In this document: positions 19,172-26,561 of the stretch, piece by piece
Numbering within the stretch: position 1 is the first letter of the stretch
Layout of the letters: every line of letters begins with the position of its first letter
Assembly: GCA_963748095.1 (NCBI GenBank)
Contig: CAVVIO010000037.1
Span: 1 to 64,000, forward strand
Direction of reading: 5' to 3'
Length of the DNA: 64,000 bases
Source: CAVVIO01 sp963748095
GTDB lineage: Bacteria > Bacteroidota > Bacteroidia > Bacteroidales > UBA10428
Notes under the pieces: generated by a model
Database searches by the model: none
Told to the model about the DNA's origin: nothing
The model's input: the letters and a program-made list of their open reading frames with translations, nothing else
Translations under genes and position numbers: made by a program

Positions 19172-19528
19172 ATGAAAAAAAGGTCCGTATTCTTTATAAT
19201 GTTTCTGTTGATATCAGTAGTAATGATGGCTAATGACGGAAATGGAAATAAATCGGGTAAATCAATTGCTACTACTTCGTTAGCCGGAAAGGTGATCGAT
19301 AAAAACAGCGGGGAATACCTGGCAGGCGTTGCTGTGAAACTCGAAGGATCAGATAAAGTAGTGTATACTGACTTTGATGGTAACTTTGAATTCGCCAGCC
19401 TGAAACCGGGAAATTATCATGTTTCTACCAATATGATCTCGTATAAAGAAAACTCTGAAAATGTTAAAATCAGTCTTAAAGACGAAAACCGGGTTGAATT
19501 AAAAATGGAAACCCTGTCAGTAAAATAA
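19172..19528 (+). CDS. Small exported carboxypeptidase-like regulatory domain protein
   Basis: I start at ATG 19172 (MKKRSVFFIMFLLISVVMMA), a clear signal peptide; the earlier in-frame start at 19130 adds unrelated residues. The remaining about 95 residues form one carboxypeptidase D-type regulatory (transthyretin-like) domain: LAGKVIDKNSGEYLAGVAV, DFDGNFEFASLKPGNYHVS. In Bacteroidota such stand-alone domains occur in exported proteins of unknown role. Single gene; a -7-like TATCTTTG (19139-19146) lies 26 bases upstream. Confidence 0.78.
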   Translation: MKKRSVFFIMFLLISVVMMANDGNGNKSGKSIATTSLAGKVIDKNSGEYLAGVAVKLEGSDKVVYTDFDGNFEFASLKPGNYHVSTNMISYKENSENVKISLKDENRVELKMETLSVK

Positions 19529-19681
19529 TTCTGTAGATCCTTTTTTATAAATCGGCCGGTTTCTTTTGAACCGGTCTTTTTTGTTTGTATCCTGGCCTTA
19601 AGTAAAATCCCCCATAAGTACTTTTTACTTTTCATCATTCTGAAATCAGTTTTATGATCAACCCGATACGCGGCGACATCT

Positions 19682-19712
19682 ATTGCCCGGTTGATAATTT
19701 TGGTTAATTTTG
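19682..19712 (+). promoter_or_regulatory. Promoter of the methyltransferase-glycosyltransferase pair
   Basis: TTG (19683-19685), a 19-base spacer and TAATTTTG (19705-19712) match the Bacteroidota -33/-7 pattern. A second TAATTTTG lies 10 bases upstream (19695-19702). The start codon is 24 bases beyond, so the leader would be very short. Confidence 0.5.
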
Positions 19713-19735
19713 GGCTCTTTCAAAATTAAACAGGG

Positions 19736-20557
19736 ATGCTGGTAGACGAATTTTTCGAATTATTATTAAAAGAACTCGATGAAAATCCGGGATTGCGCAA
19801 CTATTACAGGTTTCATAAAAGGGATTCCAGGTTTGAATTTCGCAAGGCTTATTTTTGCCAGCGTTTACAATATATTTCCGACAAGGTAAAAGATAATTCT
19901 TCCCGCATATGGGACTGTGGCTGTGGTTACGGAACTACCGGCTTGTACCTGGCACTTAACGGCTTTAAAGTTTATGGTACCACTATCGAATATTACTATG
20001 ACCAGATCCCTGAAAGATTTGATTTCTGGAAAAAATACGGAGATATTTCAGGATTCTTTGTTGAATATAAGAACCTGTTCGAACAACCGCCATCATCCAA
20101 TCAGTTTGATTATGTGATTGTGCAGGATGTGCTGCACCACCTTGAACCGTTGGGGGAAGCTATCCGGATAATCAATGATTCGATGAAAGACAGCGGGAAG
20201 TTGATCGCTATTGAGGAAAACGGGAAGAACGTGATCAACAATATGAAATTATACCTGCGGCGCGGAAATAAAAGGATTATTGATATCTACGATGAAAAGA
20301 CAAAAAAATACGTGAAGCTGGGGAACGAAAATATAAGGGGGTTCAATAAATGGGAACAGGAATTCAGGCATCATCAGATGCGTATTGATCCGGGATCACC
20401 CGAATTCATCCGGTTATTTCCGCCTGCTTTTTTCAATAATACAAACTATCAGTCAGTACTCGACCGCGAAAAAAAACTGTGGAAACAATATGCTTTCCTT
20501 CGGGATTATTTTTACTTTGGCGTAAACTTTACCGTTTCTAAAAATGAAGGGCTATAG
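19736..20557 (+). CDS. SAM-dependent class I methyltransferase
   Basis: 273-residue cytosolic protein. Motif I for S-adenosylmethionine binding is IWDCGCGYGTTGLYLA (around residues 60-75), followed by the acidic end of strand 2 (YGTTIEYYY) and a motif IV-like segment FDYVIVQDVLHHLEP, as in Methyltransf_11/25 families. IAIEENGKNVINNM follows. The C-terminal third has no recognised domain. Substrate unknown; the glycosyltransferase 12 bases downstream suggests a polysaccharide or glycolipid context, which is inference. Confidence 0.82.
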   Translation: MLVDEFFELLLKELDENPGLRNYYRFHKRDSRFEFRKAYFCQRLQYISDKVKDNSSRIWDCGCGYGTTGLYLALNGFKVYGTTIEYYYDQIPERFDFWKKYGDISGFFVEYKNLFEQPPSSNQFDYVIVQDVLHHLEPLGEAIRIINDSMKDSGKLIAIEENGKNVINNMKLYLRRGNKRIIDIYDEKTKKYVKLGNENIRGFNKWEQEFRHHQMRIDPGSPEFIRLFPPAFFNNTNYQSVLDREKKLWKQYAFLRDYFYFGVNFTVSKNEGL

Positions 20558-20569
20558 CGTCCGGAACCT

Positions 20570-21697
20570 ATGAACATTGCCGTAAATACACGATTATTAC
20601 TGCCCAATAAACTGGAAGGGATCGGCTGGTTTACATACGAGTCGCTGAAACGTATCACCAGGCAACACCCGGAACACCGGTTTATTTTCCTGTTCGACCG
20701 GAAATACGACGAACAATTTGTTTTCAGCAACAACATTACTCCGGTAGTAGTTCATCCCCAGGCACGGCACCCGGTGCTGTGGTATTTGTTTTTCGAGTAT
20801 GGTGTGGCGGCAGCTTTAAAGAAGTACAAAGCGGATCTTTTTGTTTCCCCTGACGGCTGGCTTTCTTTGCGTACTACTACAAGATCAATGGCAGTGATAC
20901 ATGATCTCAACTTCTTTCATTTTCCGGAATTTATTCCCTGGCATATACGGCAATATTACAAATCCTTTTTTCCGCGATTTATAAACAAAGCCGATCGAAT
21001 TGCCACTGTTTCATCTTTTACAAAATCGGATATTATTGACAGGTTCGGTTACGATGCCGGGAAAATAGATGTGGTTTACAACGGGGCCAATGAAGACTAC
21101 CAGCCGTTGGCGCCGGATGATCAGCAAGCGGTAAGGGAAAAATTTTCGCAGGGAAAACCGTACTTTCTGTTCGTGGGACTGATCCATCCGCGAAAAAATC
21201 TGGCCAATATCATGCGGGCTTTCGATGCATTCAGACAGGCAAAAAGTTCGGATATGAAACTGCTGGTGGTGGGATCGGAAAAATGGTGGGACCGCGATCA
21301 CGAAAAAGCGCTGCAGGAAGCCACAGCCAAAGAAGATATTATTTTTACCGGACGGTTGGAGGTTGAAGACCTTAAGCAGGTAATGGCTTCGGCATTTGCC
21401 CTGGTGTATCCATCGTGGTTCGAGGGATTTGGCATCCCCATACTCGAAGCCATGTACTGCGATGTGCCGGTTATTACTTCCAACACATCCTCCATGCCCG
21501 AGGTGGGAGGGGAGGCGGCCTTGTATGCCGATCCTGCTTCGGTAACATCTATAAAAGATGCCATGTTGCAGTTGTATTCCGACAGCGCTTTACGCGATAA
21601 GCTTATCGCGAATGGCCGTGAGCAACGGATGAAATTCAGTTGGGATAAAACAGCGGAGAAGCTTTGGGAAAGTATTGAAAAGTGCATGCTGCTATAA
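20570..21697 (+). CDS. Glycosyltransferase family 4 protein
   Basis: 375 residues with the GT-B fold. N-terminal domain begins MNIAVNTRLLLPNKLEGIGWFT; the GT4 C-terminal domain carries KPYFLFVGLIHPRKNLANIM, FTGRLEVEDLKQVMASAFA and the nucleotide-sugar binding motif SWFEGFGIPILEAMYCDVPV, with the EX7E glutamates in EGFGIPILE. It uses a nucleotide sugar to extend an unknown acceptor, probably at the cytoplasmic face of the membrane. GC content here is visibly higher than in flanking DNA. It closes a two-gene unit. Confidence 0.9.
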   Translation: MNIAVNTRLLLPNKLEGIGWFTYESLKRITRQHPEHRFIFLFDRKYDEQFVFSNNITPVVVHPQARHPVLWYLFFEYGVAAALKKYKADLFVSPDGWLSLRTTTRSMAVIHDLNFFHFPEFIPWHIRQYYKSFFPRFINKADRIATVSSFTKSDIIDRFGYDAGKIDVVYNGANEDYQPLAPDDQQAVREKFSQGKPYFLFVGLIHPRKNLANIMRAFDAFRQAKSSDMKLLVVGSEKWWDRDHEKALQEATAKEDIIFTGRLEVEDLKQVMASAFALVYPSWFEGFGIPILEAMYCDVPVITSNTSSMPEVGGEAALYADPASVTSIKDAMLQLYSDSALRDKLIANGREQRMKFSWDKTAEKLWESIEKCMLL

Positions 21698-21790
21698 TGT
21701 AAACCCTGTAAGTGGTCGGAGACCCTGACAGTGGTTGGGTGTAAAGGGGAATTATGAATTATGAATCAATATCGTTTAGTTAAACTATTC

Positions 21791-21974
21791 CGTCATTGCG
21801 AGCGAAACCAGCCTGACGGACAGGCAGGCCTGTCTAACGCCAGGTAGACGCAGTGAAGCGCGGCAATCTCCTTCTATTGAAAGAATTTGTTGCTAATCAA
21901 GTAATTCAGTCTATCATAGCATGAGATTGCCTGCCTGCTGCAGGCAGGCTTCGTCGTTCCTCCTCGCAATGACG
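21791..21974. repeat. Palindromic dispersed repeat with CGTCATTGCGAG ends
   Basis: Starts CGTCATTGCGAG and ends CTCGCAATGACG, a perfect 12-base terminal inverted repeat 184 bases apart. Inner arms also pair (GGCAATCTC near 21863 with GAGATTGCC near 21925), so the whole can fold as one long imperfect hairpin. Short GGCAGG/CCTGCC palindromes are inserted in both arms (around 21820 and 21930). CGTCATTGCGAG-type repeats occur as dispersed non-coding elements in many bacterial genomes (from memory). The frames crossing it are not genes. Confidence 0.7.
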
Positions 21975-22152
21975 TGGTATTAGATGATGAGTTATTCGCT
22001 ATTTCACAATTCTGCTGTACAAAGGAAGGTCGGCGTGATTCCATCACGCCGGAAAAACTACCCTGGATATTTCACAATGCCAGTATAGCGCAGAATAAAT
22101 TTTCTTTTACAATTACTTATTCATACTGTAAATGCAGGAGTTCTATCCGGGT

Positions 22153-22767
22153 TCATGGATTATCATTCGTTAGAAGCACGCTGTACTTACCATCCTCTAT
22201 ATCGTATTCAATTTTATAAATTTCCTGCACAAACGGACTGGCAGCGTAATAATACAGGTCAAAATCCAGCGAACGAATACAATTTCCTTCGTACCTCATT
22301 ATATCATCTGCATAGAATTCAACCAGCACTTCTTTCATTTTATGATGTACCTTTTGCACGAATTTTTTGTGGATCTTATCATACTTATAAACTTCCCAAT
22401 GGCTTTTGATATATAATTCCTTTCTCGAATCGGGAATATCGACGATATCTTTTTTTAATTCTTTTTCCGATTCCGGCCTGGTTTTGATTTTAGGTACGGG
22501 TGGTACCGGACCCCGGTCTTTTTTGCTTAATGACATCAAACCGGCACTGTTGTAACATTCAAACGTTTCTTCTGTATATTCGGAAACCAATTGCTGCAAC
22601 CTTTCCGAAATCTGCTCCTTGTATTTTTTTATATCCGGACGGGAGGAAAGGATTAGTTTAAAGAGCTGTTCCGATAATTTTTTCCGGAAATTCAGCCCGA
22701 TTCCCTCCTTTTCTTCGAGCAGGTTAAGTGCATTTTGAAAGATCCAGTATTTTTCTTCCCGTTCCAT
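22153..22767 (-). CDS. Hypothetical cytosolic protein
   Basis: A 204-residue frame that I do not recognise. It has no signal peptide or membrane segment. The N-terminal half is charged and probably helical (ALNLLEEKEGIGLNFRKKLSEQLFKLILSS); a proline-rich linker (GPVPPVPKIKTRPESE) leads to a mixed C-terminal half rich in Tyr, Asp and Lys. Codon use resembles the neighbours, favouring a real gene. It is isolated between a palindromic repeat and a small exported protein on the same strand. Confidence 0.6.
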   Translation of the reverse strand: MEREEKYWIFQNALNLLEEKEGIGLNFRKKLSEQLFKLILSSRPDIKKYKEQISERLQQLVSEYTEETFECYNSAGLMSLSKKDRGPVPPVPKIKTRPESEKELKKDIVDIPDSRKELYIKSHWEVYKYDKIHKKFVQKVHHKMKEVLVEFYADDIMRYEGNCIRSLDFDLYYYAASPFVQEIYKIEYDIEDGKYSVLLTNDNP

Positions 22768-22910
22768 CGTTTTTTCCTGTTTATGATGATTGGCAAAAAT
22801 TTATAATAATTAAAGTTAATAAAAAAATAAGAATTACTCCCTTATGGTGTGAACCCCCTTCGGTTGGTTCCACTTTGTTGTGTTTATTGTTATGATAGAT
22901 TAAAAGAACT

Positions 22911-22943
22911 ACACCTTCAAGGTTTCGAAAACCTTGAAGGTGT
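22911..22943. repeat. Perfect 15-bp inverted repeat
   Basis: ACACCTTCAAGGTTT and its exact complement flank a 3-base loop (CGA). No T-run follows on either strand, so it is not a standard terminator. A partial echo (TCGAAGGTGTT) follows 10 bases later. It sits between two minus-strand genes. Confidence 0.7.
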
Positions 22944-22983
22944 TGCTAAATCGAAGGTGTTATTAATTCTAGTTTACTATAAG

Positions 22984-23463
22984 TTACTCCTCGCTCCCGT
23001 AATCCTTGGTTTTTTCCAGGTTACCGTCTTTATCCCACATGTACCAGGTTCCCGCCTTTTTTCCGTCGAGGTAGGTCATTTCGTATCGCAGTACCCCGTG
23101 CTCGTCCCAGATGTACCATTTTCCGTTCTTTTTATCGTTGGAATAGTTGGCTTCGGCAATTTTAATGCCTTGTTCGTTCCAGGTAACCCAGGTACCGTGC
23201 ATTTCTCCTTTTTTATAGGAGCGTATCTCGTTCTTTTTGCCGTCTTCAAAATAGATAGTCGTGATACCGTCTTTCAGTCCGTTGTGCAGGGACATCTCGG
23301 TTTTGATAGTTCCGTTGGGGTAATACTCTTTATAAATCCCGCTGTAGAGGTTATTGTTCCCGTCGAGATATAGTCCGTTATTATTTACAGAGATCTGTTG
23401 TGCCGAAATAGTTCCGAACAACGTTAAAAGTACCACGCCAATCATCCAGTGCCTCATAATCAC
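22984..23463 (-). CDS. Exported MORN/YwqK-type repeat protein
   Basis: 159 residues with a signal peptide (HWMIGVVLLTLFGTISAQ); the start is either 23463 or the Met at 23457. The mature part has about six tandem repeats of the YwqK/MORN type, each with a YxNG or WDEHG turn and a G-x-W strand (YYPNGTIKTEMSLHNGLKDG, TWVTWNEQGIKIAEANY, KWYIWDEHGVLRYEMTY, TWYMWDKDGNLEKTKDY). Databases often label such proteins as YwqK family antitoxins, but no toxin gene lies here and export argues against that role. The function is unknown. Confidence 0.8.
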   Translation of the reverse strand: MIMRHWMIGVVLLTLFGTISAQQISVNNNGLYLDGNNNLYSGIYKEYYPNGTIKTEMSLHNGLKDGITTIYFEDGKKNEIRSYKKGEMHGTWVTWNEQGIKIAEANYSNDKKNGKWYIWDEHGVLRYEMTYLDGKKAGTWYMWDKDGNLEKTKDYGSEE

Positions 23464-23580
23464 AATATTTTCAATTTTTAAAATGATGAAAATACTACTT
23501 CCTTATCAACTTAAGGTTAACTCTTTGTTAAATAAATGTGATTTTAATTGAGGTGTAACCTGTTTCCTGTTTTAGTTATT

Positions 23581-23750
23581 AATTAGTGTTTGTCTATAAA
23601 GTCCGACTTCTACGTTGTCGCCTGCCTGGCGCAGACAGGCTCAAAATTTAAATCCTCAAATACATTAGTATTCTGTGGTTTAAATTTCTCGCACGCCTTG
23701 AATTCGAACTTTATAGAGCAAACACATGACTTTATAGACAGGCACTAATT
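23581..23750. mobile_element. MITE-like element with 23-bp imperfect terminal inverted repeats
   Basis: The left end (23581-23603) and the reverse complement of the right end (23728-23750) agree in 21 of 23 bases; both contain TGTCTATAAAGTC. A third, internal inverted copy of the end (TTTATAGAGCAAACAC, about 23710-23725) sits next to the right arm. The 170-base element has no coding capacity, contains a GGCAGG-type palindrome, and is not adjacent to any transposase. MITE status is inference from structure only. Confidence 0.55.
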
Positions 23751-23777
23751 AGTATTGAATGACAATCATTCCCCTCT

Positions 23778-24152
23778 TTGAGAGAGCCTGTCCCGCAAGG
23801 CGGGAGGCTAGGGGTGTGTCAAGAAAATACTTATAAGCCAAGAAAAATTATACTTTATATTTCGAAATTGAAGAAACTTGCAAGAATTCTTAGTAATAGA
23901 TCAACAAAATCAGAGATAATTTTATGGCATTATCTGAAATCGAAACAGATGATGGGTTATGATTTTCACAGGCTAAAACCAATAGATAACTATATTTTAG
24001 ATTTTTCTTGTAAAGAGTTACTGTTAGCCGTTGAATTAGATGGATATAGTCACCAAATTGATGAAGTTTATTTTGATTTTGAGAATGTATTAAAGAGTAT
24101 AGAAAACTACATCCGGGATTTCGATAAGACACACCCACAGGAGGTTGTTTAA
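23778..24152 (+). pseudogene. Decayed DUF559 (Vsr-like) endonuclease-domain gene inside an inverted repeat
   Basis: From about 23856 the frame reads KLKKLARILSNRSTKSEIIL and then WHYLKSKQMMGYDFHRLKPI, DFSCKELLLAVELDGYSH, the DUF559 endonuclease-like core. Downstream of ELDGYSHQID about 20 residues expected in the family are missing before NVLKSIENYI, so the gene carries an internal deletion. It is bordered by GGGTGTGTC (23812-23820) and its complement GACACACCC (24128-24136), just inside the frame, so the first residues are translated repeat. I regard it as non-functional. The intact family is presumed to have nuclease activity related to very short patch repair enzymes. Confidence 0.65.
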
Positions 24153-24653
24153 AAAGTCACTGTTTTGCCATCCTGAATCCCAAGCCATTTAAAATGCCCA
24201 CAAAGCGCAATTGCAAGGGGAACTATGAGGTATCAAAGTTTAAATTGATAGAAATTTATTTATTATTAAAAGTGATATCATAATAGCGAGAGCCGAAAAA
24301 AATGCGTGCCACGTGAGATGAGAATGCTATGAAAAGCCGCTGGTTTTATGAGTTTTACAAGCATTAATAAGAGACCTTGTACTATAGAATGTGGTATGCT
24401 ATTGTTGTACCATTTTCATTATATATTAACATTTTACCTAATTTTAAACCTGAATTTATAGTGAATAACAATTATTCCCCTCTTTGAGAGGAGAAAATAA
24501 GTAGCAGCTATTTGAAAACTTACTGGTTTTATAATTTGTGAGGAAATTATAAGAGTTTAGGACACCCAAATTCAAAAATCAATTCAATAAAATCAAGGGG
24601 TACAGAGAACATATTCCAAAAGTACGGAAAACAGGAGGCTGAATATATATTTC
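24153..24653. other. Non-coding accessory stretch
   Basis: About 500 bases with no credible gene. It contains a second copy (24464-24490) of the motif AAT-ACAAT-ATTCCCCTCTTTGAGAG that precedes the DUF559 remnant (23757-23783). A loose direct repeat of about 45 bases (around 24330 and 24513, sharing CTGGTTTTAT and ATAAGAG) is also present. Probably debris of mobile or repeat elements. Confidence 0.5.
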
Positions 24654-26561
24654 TTACCGGTTTTTTTTCAGAATCACCTTACCTGCATCATAATCAGCTA
24701 TTTTGTTCATAAATAAAGTGATTTCGCTGTAATCTGATTGATCGAATTGCCCGTTGTTAAGCCGGTAATACCTGGTAAACTGCAACTTATTGTCTTTCTT
24801 ATAAACTTCTGCATGATAGTTTCCGATTACCGAAGAAATCGCGTAGTTATCAGGTATATATTCAACATCATAACCCGGGGGCAGATTGATAGTTACAGTA
24901 TCCGTTTCCGTATGTCCCACGGGAATATAAACAGCTTCTTTTCTTTGCTTATCAGTAAAAATATTTTCGAGCCTGTTAAATACGTTCCATTTTACAAACA
25001 TCCGGTCACCCGAAAGTGAGCCGAAGTTATCGGAATGTCCGGATAGTTTGAGTATGCCCCGCGCTTTATCACCGCTTTCATCTTCAATATCGAAATTGGT
25101 AAGCGACACGTTATGAAAAGGCAAACTCTTCAAAAGGTCGTCCTTTTGTTCTTTGTTGGAGTCGTAAAAATATCCGAAAATATTTTCATATTCACACTGT
25201 TCAAATACGGTGGAAGTATTGAATTTAATGTTTCCGTTTTCATCCAGATCGATATCCGACACCGAAATTTTACGGTTGTCTTCGGCGCGGTAGGTGGGGG
25301 TTTTAACCAGTTTACCCCCTTCGTCGCTGATAACCAGCGCGTACCGGTCTGAATTTTCGGCGCCGATATACCCGAAAGGTATTTTCTGGTTGGTACATTC
25401 AAGCCATACGGTATCCTTCTTAAGCGGCACAAACAAAATAACGTGGTTGGTCTGGTTGGCGCTGGCAAAATCGGGGAACCGGATTTTCTGGTTACTGCCA
25501 TGCCCAATTTCCGTGTAATAGGAGGGTATTCCGGCGGCATTCAGTAACGATTTAGTATAGTTCGACAGCGCTTTACAATCGCCGTATCCGTATTTATCGA
25601 CATCGTATGCGCTGAAAGGCTGAAATCCACCGATTCCTAAAAACACATATACATAGCGGGTGCGCGATTGCATGTATTGATAGATCTGCCTCACCTTATT
25701 CTTTATATCCGGAATGGTATCCACCATCGATCTTATTTTTGCTACGGTCTCCGGGGGAAGCTGGTCCTGGTCCTTTACCAGGCTGTAGGTCCATTTTCCA
25801 TACGAATTCCAGGAACTGAAATCTCCGTGTGTGCCGTCGTATTCAAACTTGTTAGGGGAAAGCAGTACTACCGGAAAATAATTAAAAGCCGGTGGAGACA
25901 TGGGTTCATACCGGTAAGCCTTTATATTGTTTACCTGCCAGGTTAATATATTTTTCCCACCCGTTTTCGATTGTTGAAAACCGAAATCGTAATTCAGTTC
26001 CTTGTGTTTTATGGAAATATCAATGGGAGTGATGTAAGTTAATTTCGCATTTTCCAGTGAAATGTTATATCCGTCCACCGGCATCCATGAATCGAAACCC
26101 ACCAGGTCATTCGTTTCCACTTCGTATTCGTATTCCACGGTATAGGGGTAAGTGTTTGCTGCCGGCGATGCATATTTCAACCTGTTATCGCTGAAAAGCA
26201 CAAAATCCTGATAACTGGAATAATCCTTAATGTCGCTTTTTTTCAGTTTGTCTATCTGCATTCCGATTGCGTTGTAAAAGGTGCCTTTTATGTTCCTTAC
26301 AACTGTGAATTTATCATACGGAATTCTTAACACCGCATTGGATTTACCGTTTTTATTCAATACAGTAATGGCATAATGCACTTTTTCCGTCACCTTTCCC
26401 ACGGAAGTTCTTTCGTACTGGATGTTATAGAAGCGGTAAACGGAATTAGCATGCAATTTCAGTGAGTCGTTAACCGAACTGAAACTTAAATTTTTCTGGG
26501 TAAATGCCAGGTTAGGTACCAGTAATAATAAAAGAAGTATAAAGTACTTTTTGTGTCGCAT
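24654..26561 (-). CDS. DUF3857 / transglutaminase-like exported protein (catalytic Cys present)
   Basis: 635 residues. Signal peptide FILLLLLLVPNLAF at the N-terminus, DUF3857 domain at about residues 40-230 (VSVGKVTEKVHYAITVLN-like region, AANTYPYTVEYEYEVET), then a transglutaminase-like domain near 280-400 with YGYGDCKALSNYTKSLL, whose Cys fits the papain-like nucleophile, a candidate His in FASANQTNHVILFV, and WLECTNQKIPFGYIG where the usual Asp is Glu. A C-terminal beta-rich domain of DUF2569/unknown type follows. Such proteins are widespread in Bacteroidota and of unknown substrate. Its ATG directly abuts the stop of the paralogous upstream gene, indicating an operon. Confidence 0.85.
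   Translation of the reverse strand: MRHKKYFILLLLLLVPNLAFTQKNLSFSSVNDSLKLHANSVYRFYNIQYERTSVGKVTEKVHYAITVLNKNGKSNAVLRIPYDKFTVVRNIKGTFYNAIGMQIDKLKKSDIKDYSSYQDFVLFSDNRLKYASPAANTYPYTVEYEYEVETNDLVGFDSWMPVDGYNISLENAKLTYITPIDISIKHKELNYDFGFQQSKTGGKNILTWQVNNIKAYRYEPMSPPAFNYFPVVLLSPNKFEYDGTHGDFSSWNSYGKWTYSLVKDQDQLPPETVAKIRSMVDTIPDIKNKVRQIYQYMQSRTRYVYVFLGIGGFQPFSAYDVDKYGYGDCKALSNYTKSLLNAAGIPSYYTEIGHGSNQKIRFPDFASANQTNHVILFVPLKKDTVWLECTNQKIPFGYIGAENSDRYALVISDEGGKLVKTPTYRAEDNRKISVSDIDLDENGNIKFNTSTVFEQCEYENIFGYFYDSNKEQKDDLLKSLPFHNVSLTNFDIEDESGDKARGILKLSGHSDNFGSLSGDRMFVKWNVFNRLENIFTDKQRKEAVYIPVGHTETDTVTINLPPGYDVEYIPDNYAISSVIGNYHAEVYKKDNKLQFTRYYRLNNGQFDQSDYSEITLFMNKIADYDAGKVILKKNR

Noticed and set aside
21974..22219. 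81-residue plus-strand frame beside the palindromic repeat
   Set aside because: Starts inside the repeat, overlaps the end of the opposite-strand hypothetical gene and shows no domain or ribosome site.
22849..23373. 174-residue frame on the plus strand over the YwqK-type gene
   Set aside because: The minus-strand frame has a signal peptide and regular repeats; the plus-strand frame only mirrors these repeats and runs over the 22911 palindrome.
22984..23463. Antitoxin of a toxin-antitoxin pair (YwqK label)
   Set aside because: The protein has an export signal and no adjacent toxin-like gene; the label reflects repeats only.
24290..24360. Possible group II intron 5' end (GTGCC..., near the DUF559 remnant)
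   Set aside because: The start does not fit GUGYG, and neither domain V nor a reverse transcriptase gene was found.
25130..25540. 136-residue minus-strand frame inside the DUF3857 protein gene
   Set aside because: Alternative frame of a clear gene on the same strand; Pro/Arg/Thr-rich shadow composition.
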